Assembly (NCBI GenBank): GCA_965203195.1
Contig: OZ241860.1
Coordinates: 2,170,001 to 2,234,000, forward strand
Direction of reading: 5' to 3'
Length of the DNA: 64,000 bases
Source of the DNA: Bin87 sp965203195
GTDB lineage: Bacteria > Chloroflexota > Dehalococcoidia > Lucifugimonadales > UBA3495
Shown here piece after piece: positions 53,951-60,719 of this stretch. The position numbers and the translations under genes were made by a program. Position 1 is the first letter of the stretch. Every line of letters starts with the position of its first letter. The notes below the pieces were generated by a model, which worked only from the letters and a program-made list of their open reading frames with translations, ran no database searches and was not told the origin of the DNA.

Positions 53951-54239
53951 AATGATTGCTGACCTCCTCGATATTCACAGTTTGCTCGTTGTCGCCTTTC
54001 GTCACGATGAGGCGCCAGCGGCCCGTCAGGTAAATTGACAGTTCCCCCCGTCGCGAACTGCGTAGCGGGTGCAGGCGCAGGGCGGCGCGGTGGTAGGCAT
54101 CCTGGAAATCTTTGAGCGCGTAGAGCATTTGGATACGGCGGATGTACGCGCGCCCGACTTCTGCCCCCCAGAGTCGGGTTGCCCTGGATTCCTCCTCATA
54201 ACAGCGTCGCAACTGCCTGTTCCTGAATGCTACTTCCAT
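53940..54239 (-). CDS. higB: HigB/RelE-type toxin
   Basis: 99 residues: MEVAFRNRQLRRCYEEESRA, AYIRRIQMLYALKDFQD, LRLHPLRSSRRGELSIYL and TGRWRLIVTKGDNEQTVNIEEVSNHY, the plasmid-maintenance killer fold that cleaves mRNA on the ribosome. ATG 54239 is chosen because a promoter (54259-54287) lies just upstream; the longer frame from 54287 would run through it. First gene of higB-higA-HEPN. Confidence 0.88.
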   Translation of the reverse strand: MEVAFRNRQLRRCYEEESRATRLWGAEVGRAYIRRIQMLYALKDFQDAYHRAALRLHPLRSSRRGELSIYLTGRWRLIVTKGDNEQTVNIEEVSNHYDD

Positions 54240-54242
54240 CAC

Positions 54243-54261
54243 ATTCACCCTATGGATGAAT
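54243..54261 (-). promoter_or_regulatory. Palindromic operator of the higBA operon
   Basis: ATTCACCC (54243-54250) and GGATGAAT (54254-54261) form an inverted repeat with one mismatch, overlapping the predicted transcription start and the edge of the -10 box. A likely HigA autorepression site. Confidence 0.6.
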
Positions 54262-54287
54262 GTACACTGTACGCAGACGGTTGTCAA
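54259..54287 (-). promoter_or_regulatory. Promoter of higB-higA-HEPN
   Basis: On the minus strand: perfect TTGACA (54287-54282), a 17-nt spacer and TACATT (54264-54259). Confidence 0.78.
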
Positions 54288-54303
54288 GCCGCGGATTCAG
54301 CGA

Positions 54304-54337
54304 CATTTTCAACGCGCGCCGGCATCGGATTTTGGCC
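54304..54337 (+). repeat. Dispersed ~34-bp repeat, copy B
   Basis: CATTTTCAACGCGCGCCGGC followed by ATCGGATTTTGGCC; inverted counterpart at 41748-41783. The rest of the 570-nt stretch 54240-54810 holds the higB promoter at one end and GGGAGGTG (54800-54807) at the other. No supportable gene is seen in between. Confidence 0.55.
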
Positions 54338-54810
54338 CCGCTACGGACGCAAACACGGCAACGCCAGCAAGCCACGCTGTGCCCATACCCGCTTCGTGTA
54401 GCCGTAGTCCCACGCGCGAACCCTTTCAACCGCCCGCGATACACCGAATGCCACCCCTCGTTCCAGTTCGACAGCTTGACCTCCAGCGCTAGGCTAATGG
54501 TGGCGACCATGTGATTGCCTTCGGCGGTGGCAAAATCCGACCCCAATTATATCACCAGCACGTGCTGAAAATACCGCCACCCTGGCAGTTGTCGTCCTTC
54601 CCCGCCATCGCCGGCCTGATAGCGCCCGTATCCAGGTCGTAGCGCACCCGTTCCACCCCACGCCGGCCCTGCCCACAGACAGCGCCTCCGCCGCCCTTCA
54701 AACCCGCCGGCGGCAATCTTTATGGGCCCCCTTTGCCGTCTCTCCCTTTATGGTAAGATGACGCCGTTCCTCTTTCGCAGCCTGCCGCCCCGATTATTTG
54801 GGAGGTGAAT

Positions 54811-57177
54811 ATGACCACCGCCACCGCCACCACCACTACGCAACCGCCCGCCGCCACTGCCGCCGCCCCCGCCCAAGGCTACCGCGTCATCGGCAGCCGC
54901 CCCGTCCGGCACGACGGCGCCGACAAAGTCACCGGCCGCGCCCGGTACGGCGCCGACCTGACCCTGCCCGGAATGCTGCACGGCAAAATCCTCCGCAGCC
55001 CCCACGCCCACGCCCGCATCAAGGCCATCGACGCCAGCCGCGCCCTGGCGATGCCCGGCGTCCACGCCGTGGCCACCGCCGCCGATTTCCCCCAGCCCGC
55101 CGGCCGCGTGCTGGACCTGGGCGAAGGGGCGATGATCAACCCCAAGTTTCTCAGCAACAACTGCCTGGCCGCCGAAAAAGCCCTCTACAAGGGTCACGCC
55201 ATCGCCGCCGTGGCCGCCGACAGCCCCCACGAAGCCGAGCTGGCCCTGGCCCTCATTGCCGTGGAATACGAAGTCCTGCCACCGGTCACCGACGTCCTGG
55301 CGGCGATGCGCGCCGACGCCCCTCTGCTCCACGAGCGCCTGGCCAACCTCAACGACCCCGCCGTCCGGCCCGGCGGCCTGCTGGCCGAAGGCGACGCCGG
55401 CAAAACCGGCAATGTCCCCAACCGCTACTCCTACGAAATCGGCGACCTGGACGCCGGCTTTGCCGCCGCCGATGTCATCGTGGAACGCGAATTCCGCACC
55501 AAAGCCGTCCACCAGGGCTACATTGAACCCCACGCCGCCACTGCCCTCTGGAACCCCGACGGCGCCCTGCACCTCTGGTGCAGCAGCCAGGGACACTTCA
55601 ATGTCCGCGACCAGACCGCCACCATCCTGGGCATCCCCGTCTCCCGCATCCTGGTCACCCAGCTGGAAATCGGCGGCGGTTTCGGCGGCAAAACCCTGGT
55701 CTATCTGGAGCCCGTGGCCGCCGTCCTGTCCCGCAAAACCGGCCGCCCGGTCAAAATCCAGATGTCCCGTACCGAAGTGTTCGAAGGCACCGGCCCCACC
55801 TCCGGCGGCTACCTGCGCGTCAAGATGGGCGCAACCAACGACGGCAGAATCACCGCCGCCGATGTGACGCTGTTCTACGAAGCCGGCGCCTACCCCGGCT
55901 CGCCCGTGAACCCCGGCGCCCAGTGCGCCCTGTCCTGCTACAACATTCCCAACGGGCGCATTGAGGCCGCCGATGTGGTGCTCAATCACCCCAAAACCGC
56001 CGCCTACCGCGCCCCCGGCTCGCCCGCCGCTGCCTTCGCCGTGGAGTCCGTGGTGGACGAAATCTGCGCAACCATCGGTATGGACCAGCTGGAGTTCCGC
56101 GCCCGCAACGGCGCCCGAACCGGCGACCGCCGCGTCACCGGCCCCCAGTTCGGCAGCATCGGCTGGCAGGAAACCCTCCAGGCCGCCCGCGAGCACGACC
56201 ATTGGAACGCCCCCATTGACCGCGCGCCGGAAGCCGCCGGCAAGAAAGTCGGGCGCGGCGTCGCCGGCGGCTTCTGGTTCAACGGAACCGGCCCCGCCAG
56301 CGCCATCGTCAGCGTGCTGGCCGACGGCGCCGTCAGCCTGGTCGAAGGTTCCCCCGACATCGGCGGCAGCCGCGCCGTGGCCGCCATGCACGTAGCCGAA
56401 GTGCTGGGCATCGCCGCCGAGGATGTCAACCCGTCCGTGGGCGACACCAACTCCATCGGCTGGACTTCAATGACCGGCGGCAGCGGCGTGGCCTTCAAAA
56501 CCGGCTGGGCCTCCTACGAAGCCGCCCAGGATGTCAAGCGGCAGCTGGTGGAACGCGCCGCCCGCATTTGGGACATTGACCCGGAGAATGTGGAATACGC
56601 CGCCGGCGTCATTCAGCACAAGTCGGAGCCGGAACTGCGTTTTACCTTCCGGCAGCTGGCGGCCCGCCTCAACGCCACCGGCGGCCCCATTGTCGGGCGC
56701 GCCAATGTATCCCCCACCGGCGTGGGCGGCGCTTACGCCCTGCACATCGCCGACGTGGCCGTGGACGAGGACACCGGCAAGGTGGACATCCTGCGCTACA
56801 CCGCCGTCCAGGACGTCGGCGCCGCCATCCACCCGTCCTATGTGGAGGGGCAGATCCAGGGCGGCGCCGTGCAGGGCATCGGCTGGGCCCTCAACGAGGA
56901 GTACTACTTCAACGACGCCGCCCAGCTGCAAAACTCCAGCTTCCTGGACTACCGGATGCCCACCTCCCTGGACTTGCCGATGATTGACACGGTGGTGGTG
57001 GAAGTGCCCAACCCCGGCCATCCCTACGGCGTGCGCGGCGTGGGCGAAGTGCCCATCGTGCCGCCCATGGCCGCCATCGCCAACGCCATCCACGACGCCA
57101 CCGGCGTGCGGATGACCAGCCTGCCCATGAACCCCGGCGCCGTGCTGGAAGCCCTCTGGGCGCAGAACGGCGGTTAG
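54811..57177 (+). CDS. Molybdenum-containing hydroxylase large subunit (xanthine dehydrogenase/CO dehydrogenase CoxL family)
   Basis: 788 residues binding the molybdopterin-cytosine-dinucleotide cofactor. Family signatures in order: VGSRPVRHDGADKVTG-type start, GKILRSPHAHARIKAID, HQGYIEPHAATALW (~234-247), EIGGGFGGKT (~288), AYRAPGSPAAAFAVES (~395) and, near the C-terminus, GVRGVGEVPIVPP with the catalytic Glu. The CoxL-specific active-site loop is absent, so a generic aldehyde/xanthine-type substrate is more likely than CO. GGGAGGTG lies 4 nt before ATG 54811. No FAD or [2Fe-2S] subunit gene is adjacent. Confidence 0.9.
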   Translation: MTTATATTTTQPPAATAAAPAQGYRVIGSRPVRHDGADKVTGRARYGADLTLPGMLHGKILRSPHAHARIKAIDASRALAMPGVHAVATAADFPQPAGRVLDLGEGAMINPKFLSNNCLAAEKALYKGHAIAAVAADSPHEAELALALIAVEYEVLPPVTDVLAAMRADAPLLHERLANLNDPAVRPGGLLAEGDAGKTGNVPNRYSYEIGDLDAGFAAADVIVEREFRTKAVHQGYIEPHAATALWNPDGALHLWCSSQGHFNVRDQTATILGIPVSRILVTQLEIGGGFGGKTLVYLEPVAAVLSRKTGRPVKIQMSRTEVFEGTGPTSGGYLRVKMGATNDGRITAADVTLFYEAGAYPGSPVNPGAQCALSCYNIPNGRIEAADVVLNHPKTAAYRAPGSPAAAFAVESVVDEICATIGMDQLEFRARNGARTGDRRVTGPQFGSIGWQETLQAAREHDHWNAPIDRAPEAAGKKVGRGVAGGFWFNGTGPASAIVSVLADGAVSLVEGSPDIGGSRAVAAMHVAEVLGIAAEDVNPSVGDTNSIGWTSMTGGSGVAFKTGWASYEAAQDVKRQLVERAARIWDIDPENVEYAAGVIQHKSEPELRFTFRQLAARLNATGGPIVGRANVSPTGVGGAYALHIADVAVDEDTGKVDILRYTAVQDVGAAIHPSYVEGQIQGGAVQGIGWALNEEYYFNDAAQLQNSSFLDYRMPTSLDLPMIDTVVVEVPNPGHPYGVRGVGEVPIVPPMAAIANAIHDATGVRMTSLPMNPGAVLEALWAQNGG

Positions 57178-57226
57178 CGCCGCCGCCCAAAACGCCGGCA
57201 ACTGGTAAGCTGGTAAAATGGTAAAA

Positions 57227-57256
57227 TGCCGGGGCGAATAATCATTCGCCCCGGCA
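57227..57256. terminator. Perfect 13-bp palindromic hairpin
   Basis: TGCCGGGGCGAAT (57227-57239) / ATTCGCCCCGGCA (57244-57256), loop AATC, between the hydroxylase and the next gene. It shares the GGGGCGAAT core with the hairpin at 24213-24240. No T run follows. Confidence 0.55.
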
Positions 57257-57286
57257 ATGCCAAACCCGCGACCGGGAGACCAGGTT

Positions 57287-57865
57287 ATGTCCACGCTGCC
57301 AACCCCCCAGGATGAAATCGCCGGCGCCAAAGAAATGCCGGCTACGCTGGTCGCGAATGCCGACGCGTTGCTCGCTCAATTTGATGCTATGTCCAGAACC
57401 CTCGCGGAAACCAACCGTCTCCTGGACAATTTCCCCGGGGGCCGGTTGGAACGCCGCGTCGCCCGGAATATCCGCGTTACTCTGCGTCATGCTATCGGGC
57501 TGTCGCAAGCGCGGGTACTGCACCGGGACTGGGGCGAAACGGACGATGACCTGATTGACCTCATCGATGAAGCTTACGAACTCGGCAGCATCACCTGGCG
57601 GGAACGGGATGATGTGCTGGACGCCGACCTTATCGTCGCCGGCGTCAACCCCGACGGCCAGCCCGCCTACGCCCTCGCTGAAATCAGCGTCACCGTGGCC
57701 AGCCTCGACGTCAACCGCGCCGCCCGCCGCGCCCGGACCATAGCCAAAGCAACCGCCGCCGAATGCGTCGCCATCGTCGCCGGCAGTGAAATCCCCGCCG
57801 CGGAACAGGAACGCGCCACGCGGGCCGGCGTCGCCGTCATCGCCGTAGCCGCCCGGGAGGATTAG
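57287..57865 (+). CDS. Hypothetical protein with PD-(D/E)XK-like C-terminal domain
   Basis: 192 residues. A helical N-terminal part (EMPATLVANADALLAQFDAM, about 15-55) and a middle helix bundle (RVARNIRVTLRHAIGLSQA) precede a C-terminal alpha/beta segment. That segment reads DADLIVAGVNPDGQPAYALAEISVTV...CVAIVAGSEIP...GVAVIAVA, which resembles the D...ExS variant of restriction-nuclease-like folds. Start 57287 has GGGAG ~9-10 nt upstream. Stops 182 nt before the FAH gene. Assignment is weak. Confidence 0.6.
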   Translation: MSTLPTPQDEIAGAKEMPATLVANADALLAQFDAMSRTLAETNRLLDNFPGGRLERRVARNIRVTLRHAIGLSQARVLHRDWGETDDDLIDLIDEAYELGSITWRERDDVLDADLIVAGVNPDGQPAYALAEISVTVASLDVNRAARRARTIAKATAAECVAIVAGSEIPAAEQERATRAGVAVIAVAARED

Positions 57866-58046
57866 GCCGGCTATGACCGCTTCCGGCGCCAGCCGGAACG
57901 GAAACGCCGCCCCCCTAAATCGCTTGACCGAAGCGGAGCCTAATGACAGAATTGGGGCCGCCCGTTCCGCTCGCCGGCGCCCTCGGCGCGCCCGGCGGCA
58001 GCGGCGCGCCGCACACCCACCGACCACGCAGCAGGAGGCCAGCGCT

Positions 58047-58832
58047 ATGCTGATTTGCAAGTTTCGCACCGGCGACCGGGAAGCTTACGGACGCGTCGTC
58101 GACGGGGACACCGTGCTGGAATTGCAGGGCGATCTCTTCGACGCCAGCAAGGAAACGGGCAGCAAATACGCCCTCTCCTCCGTAAAGCTGCTACCGCCGG
58201 TCATCCCCCCCACTTTCTACGCCGCCGGCATCAACTTCCCCGAACACGTAACCTGGGCCGCCCGGATGCGCGGCGAGGAACCCAACCTGCCCCAAAAAGC
58301 CGACGTGGGCTACCGCGCCGTCAACGCCCTCACCGGACACGGCGACCCCATCATCGTCCCCGCCGACGCCACCGAGGAGCTCCAGTACGAAGGCGAAGTG
58401 GTGGTCGTCATCGGCAAGGAATGCCGCAATGTGACCCAGGACGAAGCCCTGGACTATGTGCTCGGCTACACCATCGGCAACGATGTCAGCGAGCGCTACT
58501 GGCAGCGCCACGACCGCACTATGTGGCGCGCCAAAAACACCGACACCTTCAAACCGATGGGCCCCTGGATCGCCACCGACGCCGACCCTGACGCCATGCA
58601 TATCACCATCCAGGTCAACCAGCAGGTCGTGGGCGAATACGACCTGAACACCGCCATTTTCGGCGTGCGGGAGTACATCAGCGAAATGAGCCGGTACCTG
58701 ACCCTGGTTCCCGGCGACATCCTGTGGATGGGCACCGACGGGGCCACGGAGAATATGAAGGACGGCGATGTGTGCGACATCACCGTCACCGGCATTGGCA
58801 CCCTGAGCAACCCCGTGGTCTGGGGCCGCTAG
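58047..58832 (+). CDS. Fumarylacetoacetate hydrolase-family protein
   Basis: 261 residues of the FAH fold, Mg-dependent hydrolases or decarboxylases of acylpyruvates and oxo-acids. An N-terminal beta domain (KFRTGDREAYGRVVDGDTVL) leads into PTFYAAGINFPEH. Catalytic-domain motifs are EELQYEGEVVVVIGKECRNV, VLGYTIGNDVSERYWQ, and GDILWMGTDGATENMKDGD. AGGAGG lies ~6 nt before ATG 58047. The substrate is not deducible. Followed immediately (8 nt) by the zinc-ribbon membrane protein. Confidence 0.88.
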   Translation: MLICKFRTGDREAYGRVVDGDTVLELQGDLFDASKETGSKYALSSVKLLPPVIPPTFYAAGINFPEHVTWAARMRGEEPNLPQKADVGYRAVNALTGHGDPIIVPADATEELQYEGEVVVVIGKECRNVTQDEALDYVLGYTIGNDVSERYWQRHDRTMWRAKNTDTFKPMGPWIATDADPDAMHITIQVNQQVVGEYDLNTAIFGVREYISEMSRYLTLVPGDILWMGTDGATENMKDGDVCDITVTGIGTLSNPVVWGR

Positions 58833-58840
58833 ATTTTCGG

Positions 58841-59695
58841 ATGGCGGCCTCCGGCGACCACGCCCTGTCCTGCCCCCGCTGCGGCGCGGCCCGCGCCCCG
58901 GAACACCGCTTCTGCGGGGTCTGCGGCGCGAGTCTGGCGCCGGCGGCGCCAGTGCCGTCGGCAACCCGGGCGGCCGACGATGACCCCGCCCGCCGCGCCC
59001 TGGCCGACGCCAACGCCCGCGCCGGCGCCCCACCACCCTACTCCGAACCCGGCGGCCCGCGACCCGGCAACGCCGCCGGCGCACCCTACGCCGCGCCTCG
59101 CGCCGGCGCGGAGCTCTACTACTATATTTCCCCCAACCGCATCGTCCTGATGACCTTTCTGACCGCCGGGCTGTACCTGTTCTACTGGATGTACCTCACC
59201 TGGCGGCAGTACCGGGATCATACGGGGGAAGTGGCCTATCCGGTGTGGCACGCCCTGGCCCTGGCCGCGCCGATTTACCAGTTTTTCCGCTTGCACGCCC
59301 ATTTCCGGGTCTATCAGGAGCTGATGCAGGCGTGGGACGTGCCGACCACGCTGCGCCCGATGCGGGCAGTAGGCATCTTTCTGAGCGCATGGCTGCTGAA
59401 CCTCGCCGGCTTTCAACTGGCGTTGAGCGGCTCGCTGACGCCCACGCAGCAGGCAATCTATTTCGGCGTCAACCTGGCGCAGGTAGGATTGATGGCATGG
59501 CTGATGGCGGAGGCGCAGGGCAACCTGAACCGCTACTGGCAGCGCCGCTTGGGGGAACGGCTGGGCCGGGCCGGCGTCAGCTCGGTTGAGGTAATACTGG
59601 CCCTGGTCGGTGTGGTGCAGTGGGGGCTGATGCTGATGATTCTGCTGGTCGATCCGTCGGCGCTGCCCGCGCCGGGCGCCGTTGAGCAGCCCTGA
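58841..59695 (+). CDS. Zinc-ribbon membrane protein (DUF4234-like)
   Basis: 284 residues. A double CxxC zinc ribbon (CPRCGAARAPEHRFCGVCG, ~11-29) is followed by a Pro/Ala-rich linker to ~90. At least four hydrophobic segments follow; the first, PNRIVLMTFLTAGLYLFYWM, matches the DUF4234 pattern. The function of this architecture is unknown; it may sense or scaffold at the membrane. No Shine-Dalgarno is clear in the 8-nt gap after the FAH gene, so translation is probably coupled. Confidence 0.75.
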   Translation: MAASGDHALSCPRCGAARAPEHRFCGVCGASLAPAAPVPSATRAADDDPARRALADANARAGAPPPYSEPGGPRPGNAAGAPYAAPRAGAELYYYISPNRIVLMTFLTAGLYLFYWMYLTWRQYRDHTGEVAYPVWHALALAAPIYQFFRLHAHFRVYQELMQAWDVPTTLRPMRAVGIFLSAWLLNLAGFQLALSGSLTPTQQAIYFGVNLAQVGLMAWLMAEAQGNLNRYWQRRLGERLGRAGVSSVEVILALVGVVQWGLMLMILLVDPSALPAPGAVEQP

Positions 59696-59723
59696 CGCCG
59701 GCCGCCAGCTACGGAACGCAGCG

Positions 59724-60623
59724 ATGACAATCGCATCCCCATCCCCGTCCCCGGACGGCCATGCCCTCAACATCGCCCACGCCGTCCAGCGGGCCGTAGC
59801 CCCGGACACCGTGCTTCTGTTCGGCTCCAGGGCCACCGGCAAGCACCGCGCCGACTCCGACGTAGATATACTGATTATCCGCCCGGACCCGCCGCAAAGC
59901 GCCGCCGCCGGCGCCCAACGCGCCGCCGCCGCCTATATGGACGAACATCCGCCCCGCCTGGAAGTCAACATCGTCACTATGACGCTGGCCGAGTTCCAGC
60001 GTTGCCGCCGCGCCAAACAGCATCTGGCCGGCCAAGCCGACCACTACGGAATAGTTATGAATGGCGCAAACCTGCATCACGGCGCCGCCGGCGCGGACGA
60101 CCGCTACCCCGAACACTGGCCCGCCACCCGGCAAAGGCTGGAAAACGCCGCGGAATGGCGTAAGGAATACAATGATATGGTCGCCGGGGAGCACTGGAAT
60201 CAGAAACTGATGGGGCTGACCGCCCAGCAAACTGTGGAAAACGCCCTCCGCGGACTGCTCTCCGCCCACAATGACCCGGCGCTGTTCCGCCACGACCTGA
60301 ACCGGATCTGGGAACATTACCTGGCCAATCACCATAACCCCGCCGATCCCGACGCGGCGCCTCTCTACGCAGCGGTGACCCGGCTGCTTGACCACACCAC
60401 TTACGAAAGCGGGGAATCGCCCAGCGGATACCGGAACCGGCTTGCCCGGTACGCCGTCGACTACCGCTACCACACAACCCCCAGGCCAATGAACCGCTCC
60501 GAGCAGCTGGAGCTGCACGAACTGGTCAACCACGCCGTCCAGGGCCTGATTGACCGCATCCACCAGTTGAGCGGCACTTCCGACGCCGACCTGTTCCCCG
60601 ACGGCATCCCCTGGGAACTATAA
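59724..60623 (+). CDS. MNT nucleotidyltransferase-HEPN fusion protein
   Basis: 299 residues. The N-terminal minimal nucleotidyltransferase has LLFGSRATGKHRADSDVDILI (GS...DxD, ~30-50) and a further strand with EVNIVTMT. From ~130 a HEPN-like helical domain shows AEWRKEYNDMVAGEHWNQKL, TVENALRGLLSAHND and LNRIWEHYLANH, typical of substrate-binding helices. MNT and HEPN units are often toxin-antitoxin partners (MntA-HepT); here both are in one polypeptide, so a stand-alone regulator or enzyme is also possible. Confidence 0.82.
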   Translation: MTIASPSPSPDGHALNIAHAVQRAVAPDTVLLFGSRATGKHRADSDVDILIIRPDPPQSAAAGAQRAAAAYMDEHPPRLEVNIVTMTLAEFQRCRRAKQHLAGQADHYGIVMNGANLHHGAAGADDRYPEHWPATRQRLENAAEWRKEYNDMVAGEHWNQKLMGLTAQQTVENALRGLLSAHNDPALFRHDLNRIWEHYLANHHNPADPDAAPLYAAVTRLLDHTTYESGESPSGYRNRLARYAVDYRYHTTPRPMNRSEQLELHELVNHAVQGLIDRIHQLSGTSDADLFPDGIPWEL

Positions 60624-60719
60624 ACGCCAACCTCCGGCGTTCCCGACGCCGGGGACGCAAATGGCCGGAAACGCGCCCGGCGAAAATCAACCGCACTCGC
60701 GCCGTAAAGAGGTCTCCCG

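Noticed and set aside
54240..54287. HigB extended to a start at 54287
   Set aside because: The extension runs through a clear TTGACA-N17-TACATT promoter and the operator; 54239 fits the family length.
54250..54546. Minus-strand ORF upstream of higB
   Set aside because: It overlaps the higB promoter, has unusual composition and shows no recognisable motif or ribosome binding site.
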